This document shows positions 1 to 9,135 of a stretch of 64,000 bases of DNA, piece after piece. Position 1 is the stretch's first letter; each line of letters starts with the position of its first letter. Origin of the DNA: Azospirillum sp. TSH58 (GTDB lineage: Bacteria > Pseudomonadota > Alphaproteobacteria > Azospirillales > Azospirillaceae). Under the pieces are notes generated by a model. That model was given only the letters and a program-made list of their open reading frames with translations, had not been told where the DNA came from and searched no databases. Both the position numbers and the translations under genes were made by a program. The stretch is from the NCBI RefSeq assembly GCF_003119115.1, contig NZ_CP022369.1, forward strand, positions 186,001 to 250,000, given 5' to 3'.

Positions 1-362
1 AGTTCCCGCATCTGGGTGGTGTAGCGGTCCAGAATCCGCCGCGTCTCATTGACGGCGCTTTCCAGCGCATCGTCTTCGGTGGCGTCGGCCAGGGCGTCCA
101 GATGGCGGCGCGCCTCGCCGGTGTGGGCGTCGAAACGGACGGCCTGCGCCGTCCGCCGGCTGGCCGCGGTGTTCAGATAGTCGGAGCGCGCCGCCTCCGC
201 CCCCATCAGCTCGCGGTAGATCGTGCCGGCGGTGACCACCGAACCGTTGGCGCGGTCGGATTGCTGCAGCAGGAACCACGCGACGATGGCGATGGCCGCC
301 GCCACCAGCACCGGCATGCCGCCGACCGCGGCGATCCGCTGGGCGATGTTGGTGCGGATCAT
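1..362 (-). CDS. Membrane sensor / chemoreceptor-like protein, N-terminal part
   Basis: The gene runs off the left edge, so only about 120 residues are visible. It starts with MIRTNIAQRIAAVGG, followed by one hydrophobic segment (residues about 15-32), then a mainly helical extracytoplasmic stretch rich in Ala, Glu and Arg. This layout is typical of the ligand-binding N-terminus of methyl-accepting chemotaxis proteins and some histidine kinases. The signalling domain lies outside the window, so the class cannot be decided. It begins 16 bases after the stop of the upstream ABC binding-protein gene, which suggests cotranscription and perhaps sensing of the same ligand. Confidence 0.6.
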   Translation of the reverse strand, partial: MIRTNIAQRIAAVGGMPVLVAAAIAIVAWFLLQQSDRANGSVVTAGTIYRELMGAEAARSDYLNTAASRRTAQAVRFDAHTGEARRHLDALADATEDDALESAVNETRRILDRYTTQMRE

Positions 363-378
363 CACCGCGCGCCGCCGC

Positions 379-2025
379 TCACGGGGCAAGATCGACGCGG
401 TGGAACAGGTGCAGGCCGAAGGGATTCATCCGATAGCCCTTCACCTCCTCGCGCAGCACCATGAACACCATGGAATGGGCCAGCGGCAGCCAAGGCGCCT
501 GATCCTTGAAGATCTCCTGCGCCCGGTGGTACAGGGCGGTGCGCTTGGCGACGTCGGTGGTCTGCTTGGCCTCGATGATGATGTCGTCGAAGGAGCGGTC
601 GCACCATTTGCCCATGTTGCCGCCGCCCTTGCGCGCTCCCTCGCAGCTCAGCAGCGTGTAGAGGAAATTGTCCGGGTCGCTGTTGTCGCCGGTCCAGCCG
701 ATCATGCCCAGCTGGTGGTCGCCGTTCATCAGCCGCTTCATGTAGACCGACCAGTCGTCGGTCACCAGGGTCGCCTTGACACCGACCTGGGCCAGATCGT
801 TGGCCATCATTTCCGCCGCCCGCTTGCCGGCGGGCATGTAGGGCCGGGCCACCGGCATGTGCCACAGCTCGATCTCGAAGCCGTTGGCGTAGCCGGCCTC
901 GGCCAGGAGCTGGCTCGCGCCCTTGGGGTCGTAGGGGATGTCGGCGATGGCGTCGTTGTAGCCCCAGCTCGTCGGCGGCAACGGATTCTTCGCCGTGCGC
1001 CCGGTGTCGCCGTAGAGCGCGTCCACCAGCGTTTCCTTGTCGATGGCCATGCTGATCGCCCGGCGCACCCGCACGTCGTCCAGCGGCTTCCTTTCCACGT
1101 TGAAGGTGAGGAAGGCGACGTTGTAGCCCTCCTGCCGCATCAGGGTCAGCGACGGGCTGTTCCGGATCTTCGGCAGGTCGGTCAGGTTGGGATAGGGCAT
1201 GACGTGGCATTCGCCGGCCTGCAGCCGGTTCAGCCGGACCGTGGCGTTGGGGGTGATGGCGAAGACCAGGTTGTCCAGCGGCGGACGCCCGGCCCAGTGC
1301 CCCTCGAACGCCTTGTACTGGAGCAGATTGTCCTTCTGATAGGAGAGGAGCTGGAAGGCGCCGGTCCCCACCGGTTCCAGATCGAACAGCTCCGGCGTGC
1401 CGCGCCTGGTCATGGTGTCGGCGTATTCCGCCGAAGTGATGGCGGCGAAGACCATCGACAGGTTGGCCAGGAAGGGCGCCTGCGGCCGGTTGAGGGTGAA
1501 GCGCACCGTCAGGTCGTCCACCGCCTCGATCGACTTCAGGATCGACCCCATGGAGAGGTCGTTGAAGTAGTTGTAGGCCCCGTTTCCGACCGAATGGTAC
1601 GGGTGGTCCTTGTGCCATTGCCGGAAGAAGCTGAACAGCACGTCGGCGGAGGTCAGCGTGCGCGTCGGCGTGTAGCCGGGCGTGTCGTGGAAGCGCACCC
1701 CGGACCGCAGTTTGAAGGTGTAGACGGTGCCGTCCGGCGAGATGGTCCAGGACTCCGCCAGCGCCGGCACGATGCTCTTCGACTCCGCATCGAATCGCAC
1801 CAGCGTGTCGTAGGCGTGCAGGATCGCGTCGAAGCTGGTGTTGGTGCGGGCCAGCGCCGGGGCCAGATTGTCCGGGTTGCCTTCCGAACAGAAGACCAGC
1901 GTCGATGCCGCCCTGGCTCCCTGCAGCGCTCCGGAGCCCGCCAGAGCCGTCATCGCAATCAAGGGCGCGATCAGGAACGCCCCGCCCAGCCGGGCCAGCC
2001 CATTTTTCAACAAACCTGCCTTCAC
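379..2025 (-). CDS. ABC transporter substrate-binding protein, family 5 (DppA-like)
   Basis: Periplasmic solute receptor of a dipeptide/oligopeptide-type ABC importer, 548 residues, the usual size. I chose the GTG start because AAGGAG lies nine bases upstream and the protein then begins with a clean signal peptide (KNG, hydrophobic core, GARA cleavage region). A longer version from an ATG at 2091 has no comparable ribosome site. The mature start, LVFCSEGNPDNLAPAL, and the later FHDTPGYTPTRTLTSADVLF are typical of DppA-like receptors. No permease or ATPase gene is next to it in the window, so the ligand is unknown. The sensor gene follows directly. Confidence 0.88.
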   Translation of the reverse strand: MKAGLLKNGLARLGGAFLIAPLIAMTALAGSGALQGARAASTLVFCSEGNPDNLAPALARTNTSFDAILHAYDTLVRFDAESKSIVPALAESWTISPDGTVYTFKLRSGVRFHDTPGYTPTRTLTSADVLFSFFRQWHKDHPYHSVGNGAYNYFNDLSMGSILKSIEAVDDLTVRFTLNRPQAPFLANLSMVFAAITSAEYADTMTRRGTPELFDLEPVGTGAFQLLSYQKDNLLQYKAFEGHWAGRPPLDNLVFAITPNATVRLNRLQAGECHVMPYPNLTDLPKIRNSPSLTLMRQEGYNVAFLTFNVERKPLDDVRVRRAISMAIDKETLVDALYGDTGRTAKNPLPPTSWGYNDAIADIPYDPKGASQLLAEAGYANGFEIELWHMPVARPYMPAGKRAAEMMANDLAQVGVKATLVTDDWSVYMKRLMNGDHQLGMIGWTGDNSDPDNFLYTLLSCEGARKGGGNMGKWCDRSFDDIIIEAKQTTDVAKRTALYHRAQEIFKDQAPWLPLAHSMVFMVLREEVKGYRMNPFGLHLFHRVDLAP

Positions 2026-2475
2026 CGCGCCGTACTCCTTCACCCGATCACCCGCCCGAGCCCCCAATTGGCTTGCGGAGATTAAAGCCAAGAGGCGCTT
2101 ACTTGCAATTGTTGATATCTTTCATAAGACAATCTTTAAGTTTCTCCGGGGAAACAATGCTTCCTCGTCGAAATCTTTTGTAACGACCCGAACGCGCTGA
2201 GAGGGGGGATGAGGCGCTTTCCCGAGCGGTCGGGCAAGCGTCGGCGCGGGAGGTTGCCGAGGCGGCGCGCATCCGCCCGCCCTCACGGGCGATGAGAACG
2301 CCGTCTGCCCGAGCGCGACCAAGCTGATGAGGAAGGACGGCGCGCTCTGACGCTTTGCCAAGCTACGGCACGTCACGCATCTCGATAGTATCGTTGAACA
2401 AGATCACCGCTGCCGCGCAGTGGACACCGCCGTCCCGCCACTCTGCGCCGCAAACATGTTCAAAAAAACAGTGCC
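2026..2475. other. Intergenic stretch without a supported gene
   Basis: The part at 2095-2160 is AT-rich for this replicon and probably carries the promoter of the leftward binding-protein gene. The rest is GC-rich. It allows a short leftward reading frame (about 2122-2376) with no recognisable family and no ribosome site, which I do not accept as a gene. Confidence 0.5.
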
Positions 2476-3183
2476 CTACTCATGGTCACCGACCGGCGGC
2501 ATGGAGACCACCATGTCCACCCAAATGCTTCCGCCCGTGGTCATGTGGTCGTGCATGTGCCGGCGCGCGGCCTCGCCATCCCCTTCCAGGATCGCTTTCA
2601 CGAAAAGGTCGTGTTCCGTGTAGGACTTCAAAGGGCGCGCGGTGTGCTGGAACGGATACTGGCGGTAGATGCGCAGACGACTGCGGATGAGTTTCGCCTG
2701 ATGCTCCAGATGCTCGTTCCGGCTTCCGGCGTAGATCAGCTCATGCAGTTCGCGATTGAGATTGTCGTAGGCCTCGATGTCGCTGGCCTCGGCGGCGGCG
2801 CGGCTCGCCTCGTGCACTTCCAGAAGACGCTTGCGCCCGGCAATTCCCATGCGGCGGGCGGCAAGGCTGGCGGCCAGGGATTCCAGTTCGACCAGAACCT
2901 CCATCATGCCGACAAGCTGCTTGGCGGACATCCGCAATACGGAGGCGCCCGCGCCCGGTTTTATCGTGACCAGACCGCTCGAGCCGAGCTGGGACAGCAC
3001 CTCGCGCACCGGCGTCCGTGACACACCGAACCGTTCGGCCAAAGCTCGTTCGTCCAGGCGCTCGCCGGGCGGGATGATCCCGCCCAGAATTTCCTGTTCG
3101 AGCACCTGCCGCATTTCCGTTACGCGGCTTGGCTTTTCCGCCTGCATGGCATGATCCGTTGGCAAATCGGGGTCGGCCGACAT
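2476..3183 (-). CDS. GntR-family transcriptional regulator, FCD (FadR C-terminal) subfamily
   Basis: A 235-residue one-component regulator. The N-terminal winged helix (about residues 20-85) contains LAERFGVSRTPVREVLSQL, the classic GntR recognition helix. The helical C-terminal FCD domain keeps its histidines (RELHELIY, TEHDLFVKAI, RRHMHDHM), which in this subfamily usually bind a metal and a carboxylate ligand. It is divergent from the acyl-CoA operon that starts at 3518, so it is the probable local regulator. Its effector is likely an organic acid or CoA intermediate of that pathway (inference). Confidence 0.92.
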   Translation of the reverse strand: MSADPDLPTDHAMQAEKPSRVTEMRQVLEQEILGGIIPPGERLDERALAERFGVSRTPVREVLSQLGSSGLVTIKPGAGASVLRMSAKQLVGMMEVLVELESLAASLAARRMGIAGRKRLLEVHEASRAAAEASDIEAYDNLNRELHELIYAGSRNEHLEHQAKLIRSRLRIYRQYPFQHTARPLKSYTEHDLFVKAILEGDGEAARRHMHDHMTTGGSIWVDMVVSMPPVGDHE

Positions 3184-3517
3184 TAACGCGTCCGCTGGCC
3201 AGCGTCAATGTCGTGGTATGCCAAAACTCGCTTTTGGTCGACCGGACTGCCACGGTTGGCAGAGAAATCACGCCGCAGCGGTGCCCGCCCCACCCTCCCC
3301 CGGCCGAGGCTCTGAGCGCCTTCCAACGTGCAAAGGCACGATCGGAAACCGCCACAGCCGATTGCACAGAACGCGAACCATAAGCGTGCCAAACTTTCCA
3401 TGTTGCATTCCATTATCACTCCCTGGTATGCATAACGTCGATCATGGTTCTTTAGAAAAACAAAGGCGGTATCCACAGGGCCGCGCCGTCGCCAATGACG
3501 GCGCCTGGGAGGAAACA
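3184..3517. promoter_or_regulatory. Divergent promoter region with candidate GntR operators
   Basis: This 334-base gap separates the GntR gene from the acyl-CoA operon. TGGTATGCCA, nearly palindromic, occurs at 3214-3223, about 30 bases before the regulator start. TGGTATGC recurs at 3424-3431, about 90 bases before the operon start. FadR/VanR-type regulators commonly bind TGGTATACCA-like sites, so the pair are candidate operators. A strong GGGAGGAAACA ribosome site precedes the ATG at 3518. Confidence 0.4.
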
Positions 3518-4312
3518 ATGAACGGGACGCCACGGGATCAATCAGACGGGCCGGCGACAGCCCCCCAACTGACCGTGAAGGACGCGGTGGGCACCATCCG
3601 GCTCAACCGTCCGCTTCAGCACAACCGGATCGACGTGGCGGACATCGCCATTCTTCAGGAAGAAATCGCGGCCGCCGAAGCGAACCCGTCCGTTCGCGTG
3701 CTGGTGCTGACCGCGACGGGGCCGAGCTTCTCCTCCGGGTACGACCTGAGCGCCGCCCAATCGTCCCAGCGCGGCGGAGCGGACGGCCACGACGGGGAAA
3801 ACGCCTTCGCGCGGTTGTGCGATCGCGTCGAAGCGGTCCGTGTCCCGACGATCTGCGCCCTCAACGGCAGCGTCTATGGCGGCTCCACCGATCTGGCGCT
3901 CGCCTGCGACTTCCGCATCGGCGTGACGGGTATGCGCATGCGCATGCCGGCCGGGCAGCTTGGCATACAATTCTACCCCAGCGGCCTTCGCCGCTACGTG
4001 TCGCGGCTCGGCCTCAACGCGGCCAAGCGCCTGTTTCTCACGGCGGAAACGATCGCCGACCACGACATGCTGAGCATCGGTTTCCTGGACCGGGTCGTCG
4101 CTCCCGACGACCTCCAGGCCGCCGTGGACGAACTGGCCGGACGCATCACGGCCTGCGCGCCGCAGGCCATCGCCGGCATGAAGCGCGCGCTCAACGACAT
4201 CGCCCGCGGCGAACTGGACGATCGGGCGGCGGAGGCGGCCTTCGCCGCGAGCCTGCGGTCGGACGAGTTCGCCAACGCCCTGAAGGTCTGGTTGCAACGC
4301 CGGGCGTCCTGA
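3518..4312 (+). CDS. Crotonase-superfamily protein (enoyl-CoA hydratase/isomerase-like) lacking both catalytic glutamates
   Basis: A 264-residue crotonase-fold protein. The start at 3518 has GGGAGGAAACA just upstream; a longer in-frame extension to 3218 is not credible. The CoA and oxyanion-hole segments are clear: ATGPSFSSGYDLS and LNGSVYGGSTDLALACDFRI. By alignment from memory with rat enoyl-CoA hydratase, the first catalytic Glu (GGGCEL) is Asp here (GGSTDL) and the second (QPEI) falls on Ala in MPAGQLGIQ. A normal hydratase is therefore unlikely. An isomerase, hydrolase or decarboxylase, such as a methylmalonyl-CoA decarboxylase relative, is possible. It is first in an operon that ends with a malonyl-CoA synthetase-like ligase. 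Confidence 0.85.
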   Translation: MNGTPRDQSDGPATAPQLTVKDAVGTIRLNRPLQHNRIDVADIAILQEEIAAAEANPSVRVLVLTATGPSFSSGYDLSAAQSSQRGGADGHDGENAFARLCDRVEAVRVPTICALNGSVYGGSTDLALACDFRIGVTGMRMRMPAGQLGIQFYPSGLRRYVSRLGLNAAKRLFLTAETIADHDMLSIGFLDRVVAPDDLQAAVDELAGRITACAPQAIAGMKRALNDIARGELDDRAAEAAFAASLRSDEFANALKVWLQRRAS

Positions 4313-4375
4313 CCGCCTCCGCTCCCCGGCGCGCGCCGGATCGGCACACCAGCTCCATTCGAAAAGAGACCGTCC

Positions 4376-5875
4376 ATGACCGACCAGAACCTGGTTCTGA
4401 ACACGACCCCCCATGCCCTCGCGCGCGAGCTGTCGGGTTTGCTGCTGATCGGCGGCGAACTCCGGCCGGCGGCCACGGGAAAGACCTTCGACGTCGTGAA
4501 CCCCGCGACGGGCGACGTGATCGCCACGGCGGCGGAGGGTGGCGAGCGGGACGTCGACGACGCCGTCCGCGCGGCGGTCGCGGCGCAAGGCGCCTGGGCT
4601 CGCCTTTCGGCGCGCGAGCGGGGCCGGCTGCTGGTCGAATGCGGGCGCCGTCTGGTCGCCCATGCCGAGGAGATCGGGCGCCTGCTCGCCCTGGAGACGG
4701 GCAAGGCCATTCGGACCGAAAGCCGGGTCGAGGCGTCGCTGGTGGCGGACACCCTGACCTTCTATGGCGGGCTCGCGTCCGAGTTGAAGGGCGAAACCGT
4801 GCCGTTCCACCCGAAGATGCTGACCTTCACCCAGCGCGAACCGATCGGCGTCGTCGGCGCCATCATTCCGTGGAACGTGCCCCTGTACCTGATGGCGCTC
4901 AAGATCGCGCCGGCGCTGGTCGCCGGAAACGCGGTGATCGTCAAATCCGCCGAGGAGGCGCCTCTCGCGGCCCTGCGCGTCGTCCAGGTCATGAATCAGG
5001 TTCTGCCGGCGGGTGTCCTCAACATCCTGTCGGGCGACGGCCCCGGATGCGGCGCGCCCCTGGTCACCCATCCGGGGGTCGGCAAGGTGACCTTCACCGG
5101 TTCGGTGGAGACGGGGAAGATCATCTCGCATCTGGCGGCCGACAAGCTGATCCCCGTCACCCTCGAACTGGGCGGCAAAAGCCCGATGATCGTGATGGGC
5201 GACGCCGATCTCGACAAGGCCATCGACGGCGCCGTGGCGGGCATGCGCTTCACGCGGCAGGGCCAGAGCTGCACGGCCTCCTCGCGCATCTTCGTCCACG
5301 AGAGCCTTCACGACGCCTTCCTCGACAAGCTGAAGGCGAAGGTCGACGCCATGACCATGGGCGACCCGCTGGACGAGGCGACGGACATCGGCACCATCAT
5401 CTCGCCACAGCAATTCGACCGGGTGCAGTCCTACATCGCGCTCGGCGAGACGACGGCGGGCGCGGTGGCGCACCGGTGCTCGGCCCTGCCGACGGACGAG
5501 CGGCTGGCCCGCGGCCTGTTCGTGCAGCCGGTCCTCTTCACCGGCCTTGCCAACGATCACCGGCTGGCCCGCGAGGAGATCTTCGGACCGGTCACCTGCG
5601 TGATCGCCTTCCGCGATTACGAGGACGCGTTGGCCATGGCCAACGACAGCGATTTCGGCCTCGCCGCGACCATCTGGACGCGCGACCTCCGCACCGCCCT
5701 CGACGCGACCCGGCGGCTCCAGGCCGGCTTCGTGCAGGTCAACCAGAACCTCGTGGTTCAGCCGGGCTTGTCCTACGGCGGCTTCAAGCAGTCCGGCCTT
5801 GGAAAGGAAGCATCCCTCGAAGCGATGCTCGATCACTTCACGCACAAGAAGACGGTCATCCTCAACATGGACTGA
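4376..5875 (+). CDS. NAD(P)-dependent aldehyde dehydrogenase
   Basis: A full-length, 499-residue aldehyde dehydrogenase oxidising an aldehyde or semialdehyde to the acid. Seen in order: the Rossmann segment IIPWNVPLYLMALKIAPALV with NAVIVKSAEEAPL, the FTGSVETGK loop, the general-base glutamate in LELGGKSPMIV, and the nucleophilic cysteine in RQGQSCTASSRIF. The C-terminal EEIFGPVTCVIAF is also typical. A CoA-acylating methylmalonate-semialdehyde enzyme is possible, but the sequence looks more like the betaine/phenylacetaldehyde class. It lies 63 bases after the crotonase gene and 34 before the binding protein. Confidence 0.92.
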   Translation: MTDQNLVLNTTPHALARELSGLLLIGGELRPAATGKTFDVVNPATGDVIATAAEGGERDVDDAVRAAVAAQGAWARLSARERGRLLVECGRRLVAHAEEIGRLLALETGKAIRTESRVEASLVADTLTFYGGLASELKGETVPFHPKMLTFTQREPIGVVGAIIPWNVPLYLMALKIAPALVAGNAVIVKSAEEAPLAALRVVQVMNQVLPAGVLNILSGDGPGCGAPLVTHPGVGKVTFTGSVETGKIISHLAADKLIPVTLELGGKSPMIVMGDADLDKAIDGAVAGMRFTRQGQSCTASSRIFVHESLHDAFLDKLKAKVDAMTMGDPLDEATDIGTIISPQQFDRVQSYIALGETTAGAVAHRCSALPTDERLARGLFVQPVLFTGLANDHRLAREEIFGPVTCVIAFRDYEDALAMANDSDFGLAATIWTRDLRTALDATRRLQAGFVQVNQNLVVQPGLSYGGFKQSGLGKEASLEAMLDHFTHKKTVILNMD

Positions 5876-5909
5876 CCAAGAACTCACAAAAATTAGGGAG
5901 GAAACAAGA

Positions 5910-7109
5910 ATGCGCACGTCCTTCATCGCCGCCCTTCTCGCCACGACGACCTTGGTGGCGGGCGCGGCCCAGGCCGCCGACGTCATCCGGATCGGCGTTC
6001 TGAACGACCAGTCGGGCCTGTACAGCGAATTCGGCGGCATCGGTTCGGTCGAGGCGGCGCGGCTGGCCGTCGAGGATTTCGGCGGCCAGGTCCTGGGCAA
6101 GAAGATCGAGATCCTGTCGGCGGACCACCAGAACAAGCCCGACATCGGGCTGGCGAAGGCCCGCGAATGGTTCGACACCCAGGGCGTCCATGCCATCGCC
6201 GACCTGACCAATTCGGCCATCGCCCTCGGGGTCCAGAACCTCGCCCGCGAACGCGGGAAGGTCACCCTGGCCACCGGTCCGGGGACGACGCGCCTCACCA
6301 ACGAAGACTGCTCGCCCAATGGCTTCCACTGGATGTGGGACACCTATTCCCAGGCGGTCGGAACCGCCCGCGCCGTGGTCCAGGACGGCGGCAAGGACTG
6401 GTTCATGCTGACCGCCGACTATGCCTTCGGCCATCAGATGGCCGCCGACATCGACAAGACGGTCAAGGAGAACGGCGGCAAGGTGCTGGGGCAGGTCAGG
6501 CACCCGCTCGGCAACGCCGATTTCTCGTCCTTCCTTCTCCAGGCGCAGGCGTCCAAGGCCGCGATCATCGGGCTCGCCAACGGCGGGACGGACACCACCA
6601 ACGCGGTCAAGCAGGCGGCGGAGTTCGGCATCACTAGCGGCGGCCAGAAGCTCGTCGGGCTGGCCGTCCTGATCAGCGACGTGCACGCGCTCGGCCTGGA
6701 AAACGCCAAGGGCCTCATCGCGACCACGGCCTATTACTGGGATCGCGACGAGGGCAGCCGCAAGCTGGCCGAGCGCTTCGAGGCGCGCATGAAGCGCAAA
6801 CCCAACATGGTCCAGGCCGGCGTGTACTCGGCGGTGACGCATTACCTGAAGGCGATGCAGGCGGCGGGCACCGACGACGGCACCGTGGTCGCCGCCAAGA
6901 TGCGGGATCTTCCCGTTGACGATCTCATCACCAAGGGCGGCAAGGTCCGCGAGGACGGCCGGGTCATCCGTGACATGTACCTGATCGAAGTCAAGGCTCC
7001 GGCCGAGTCCAAGGGACCCTGGGACTACTACAAGGTCCAGCGCACCATCCCCGGCGACCAGGCGGCGATCCCCTTGAGCGAAAGCAAGTGCTCCCTGGTC
7101 AAGAAGTGA
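5910..7109 (+). CDS. Branched-chain amino acid-type ABC substrate-binding protein (Peripla_BP_6), orphan
   Basis: A 399-residue periplasmic receptor. The start at 5910 is set by AGGGAGGAAACAAGA and gives a signal peptide ending in VAGAAQA. The mature protein opens with DVIRIGVLNDQSGLYSEFGG, the LivK-family pattern, and includes DLTNSAIALGVQNLARE and YPEG-like hinge regions. No permease or ATPase gene lies in this operon, which is unusual, so it must borrow a transporter encoded elsewhere or act in sensing. Embedded among acyl-CoA enzymes, it probably binds the organic acid or amino acid that the operon degrades. Confidence 0.9.
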   Translation: MRTSFIAALLATTTLVAGAAQAADVIRIGVLNDQSGLYSEFGGIGSVEAARLAVEDFGGQVLGKKIEILSADHQNKPDIGLAKAREWFDTQGVHAIADLTNSAIALGVQNLARERGKVTLATGPGTTRLTNEDCSPNGFHWMWDTYSQAVGTARAVVQDGGKDWFMLTADYAFGHQMAADIDKTVKENGGKVLGQVRHPLGNADFSSFLLQAQASKAAIIGLANGGTDTTNAVKQAAEFGITSGGQKLVGLAVLISDVHALGLENAKGLIATTAYYWDRDEGSRKLAERFEARMKRKPNMVQAGVYSAVTHYLKAMQAAGTDDGTVVAAKMRDLPVDDLITKGGKVREDGRVIRDMYLIEVKAPAESKGPWDYYKVQRTIPGDQAAIPLSESKCSLVKK

Positions 7110-7139
7110 CCCACTGAGAGACTCTTCTGGAGGAATGTC

Positions 7140-8069
7140 ATGGCGCGGATTGCTTTCATCGGACTCGGCAACATGGGCCGTCCCATGTGCGACAACCTGA
7201 CCAAGGCCGGGCACGACGTCGTCGGGTACGACGTGGTGGCGGCGGCGCGCGACGCCTACGCCGCCGCCGGCGGCCGCGTGGCCGCCACGCTGGCCGAGGC
7301 GCTGGCCGATGCCGACACCGTCATCAGCATGATCCCGACGGGAAAGCATGTGCGGGCCGCCTACGAGGGTAAGGGCGAGGGTCAGGGCGACGGCGAGGGC
7401 GGCGTGCTCGCGCACGCCCGTCCGGGCACGATGCTGATCGACTGCTCCACCATCGACGTGGAAAGCGCGCGGGCGGTCAGCAAGGCGGCGGCCGAGGCCG
7501 GTTTCGTCATGGTGGACGCCCCGGTGTCCGGCGCGGTCCCGGCGGCCCAGGCCGGGACCCTGACCTTCATGGTCGGCGGCACCGCCGAGGGTTTCGAGCG
7601 CGCCCGCCCGGTGCTGGCCGCCATGGGGCCCAAGATCTTCCATGTCGGCGCATCCGGGAACGGCGTGGCCCTGAAGATCTGCAACAACATGATGGCGGGC
7701 ATGAGCATGGTCGCCATCAGCGAGGTGCTCGCCCTGGCCGAGAAGCTCGGGCTCGACCACCAGACGGTCTACGACGTCATGACCGTGTCCTCGGGCAATT
7801 GCTGGGCCCTCCAGAGCTACTGCCCGGTGCCGGGCCCGGTGCCGGCATCGCCGGCCAACCGCGACTACCAGCCGGGCTTCGCGGCGGCGATGATGCTGAA
7901 GGACATGCGCCTGTCCCAGGACGCGGCCGCCACCAGCGGCGCCGCCACGCCGCTCGCCGGCAGCGCCGCCGCGCTCTACCAGATGCTTGTGGAGCACGGT
8001 CACGGAAACAAGGATTTCAGCGCCGTCTTCGCCCTGATCACCGGACGGCTGACATCGGCGGGCGGCTGA
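7140..8069 (+). CDS. 3-hydroxyisobutyrate dehydrogenase-family oxidoreductase
   Basis: A 309-residue beta-hydroxyacid dehydrogenase oxidising a 3-hydroxy acid to the semialdehyde with NAD(P). The N-terminal Rossmann motif is IAFIGLGNMGRPM, the substrate-binding loop is DAPVSGAVPAAQAGTLTFMV, and the catalytic lysine is in VALKICNNMMAG. GGAGGA precedes the ATG. An odd GE-rich insertion (EGKGEGQGDGEGG, around residue 80) sits where homologues have a short loop. The product could feed the aldehyde dehydrogenase of the same operon. The true substrate, such as 3-hydroxyisobutyrate, tartronate or another hydroxy acid, cannot be read from the sequence. Confidence 0.9.
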   Translation: MARIAFIGLGNMGRPMCDNLTKAGHDVVGYDVVAAARDAYAAAGGRVAATLAEALADADTVISMIPTGKHVRAAYEGKGEGQGDGEGGVLAHARPGTMLIDCSTIDVESARAVSKAAAEAGFVMVDAPVSGAVPAAQAGTLTFMVGGTAEGFERARPVLAAMGPKIFHVGASGNGVALKICNNMMAGMSMVAISEVLALAEKLGLDHQTVYDVMTVSSGNCWALQSYCPVPGPVPASPANRDYQPGFAAAMMLKDMRLSQDAAATSGAATPLAGSAAALYQMLVEHGHGNKDFSAVFALITGRLTSAGG

Positions 8070-8094
8070 CCTCGGCGTGAAAGGGAAACCGATC

Positions 8095-9075
8095 ATGGTT
8101 CATGCGATCCGCGTCCACCAGCCCGGCGGTCCGGAAGCCCTGGTCTGGGAGGAGGTGGCCGTGCCGCCGCCCGGCCCGGGGGAGGCCCTGGTCCGCCACA
8201 CGGCGATCGGCGTCAACCTCATCGACACCTATCACCGCTCGGCCCTCTCCGGGCAGTACGCGATCCCGCGCCCGGCCGTGCTGGGCGTGGAGGGCGCCGG
8301 GGTCGTCGAGGCGGTCGGCCCCGGCGTCACCGATGTGGCGCCCGGCGACCGCGTCGCCTACTGGATGCTGCTCGGCGCCTACGCCGAACGGCGCATCGTT
8401 CCCACGCACCGCCTGGTGAAACTGCCGGACACGGTGTCGGACGAGGTGGCCGCCGCCGCGATGGTCAAGGGGACGACGGCGCAGTATCTGCTGCATCGCG
8501 TCCATCCGGTGAAGGCGGGGGACACTCTTCTCGTGCACGCTGCGGCGGGCGGCGTCGGCCAGTTGCTGTGCCAGTGGGCGCACGCTCTGGGAGCGACGGT
8601 GATCGGCACGGTCGGCTCGCCGGAAAAGGCGGCCATCGCCCGGGGCGCCGGCTGCGATCACGTCATCCTCTACCGCGAGGAGGATTTCGCCGCGCGCGTC
8701 CGCGACATCACCGGCGGTCGCGGTGTCGACGTGGTCTATGATTCCGTCGGGCAGGACACCTTCATGGCGTCGCTGGACTGTCTGAAGCCCTTCGGCCTGA
8801 TGGTCAGCTTCGGGCAGGCGAGCGGCCCGGTGCCGCCCTTGGATATCAGCGTGTTGGCGCAAAAGGGCTCGATCTTCCTCGCCAAGCCGACCCTGGCCAC
8901 GGTCACCCGCAGCCGCGGCGACATCGAGGCCCTGGCCGGCGGGCTGTTCGAAGCCCTGGCCTCGGGACGGGTCCAGGTCGGCATCGCCCACCGGGCGCCG
9001 CTGACCGAGGCCGCGTCGGTGCACCGCGACCTGGAAGCCCGCCGCACGACGGGACCGATCGTGCTCATTCCCTGA
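8095..9075 (+). CDS. NADPH:quinone oxidoreductase-like MDR protein
   Basis: A 326-residue medium-chain dehydrogenase of the QOR (quinone oxidoreductase/crotonyl-CoA reductase-like) branch. The visible motifs are GVNLIDTYHRSG-type substrate residues (here GVNLIDTYHRSALSG), GVEGAGVVEAVG, and the nucleotide-binding AAAGGVGQLLCQWA. There are no zinc-ligand cysteines, as expected for QORs. I chose the ATG at 8095, preceded by AAAGGGA; an in-frame ATG at 8077 adds six residues. It may recycle NADPH or reduce an unsaturated carbonyl intermediate of this operon. Confidence 0.88.
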   Translation: MVHAIRVHQPGGPEALVWEEVAVPPPGPGEALVRHTAIGVNLIDTYHRSALSGQYAIPRPAVLGVEGAGVVEAVGPGVTDVAPGDRVAYWMLLGAYAERRIVPTHRLVKLPDTVSDEVAAAAMVKGTTAQYLLHRVHPVKAGDTLLVHAAAGGVGQLLCQWAHALGATVIGTVGSPEKAAIARGAGCDHVILYREEDFAARVRDITGGRGVDVVYDSVGQDTFMASLDCLKPFGLMVSFGQASGPVPPLDISVLAQKGSIFLAKPTLATVTRSRGDIEALAGGLFEALASGRVQVGIAHRAPLTEAASVHRDLEARRTTGPIVLIP

Positions 9076-9095
9076 AGCGAACCGCCCTTCGCTTC
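9074..9095 (+). other. Stem-loop at the end of the quinone reductase gene
   Basis: GAAGCGAA (9074-9081) and TTCGCTTC (9088-9095) form a perfect 8-bp stem with loop CCGCCC, overlapping the stop codon. No T-run follows, so it is not a classical terminator. It may stabilise or process the mRNA between this gene and the ligase gene. Confidence 0.45.
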
Positions 9096-9135
9096 GGCAT
9101 GACATGACCCGCATCGCGGCGACAGGAACACCGGA

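Noticed and set aside
2122-2376. Small leftward gene in the gap before the GntR gene
   Set aside because: No ribosome site, no recognisable family, and codon content typical of noncoding GC-rich DNA.
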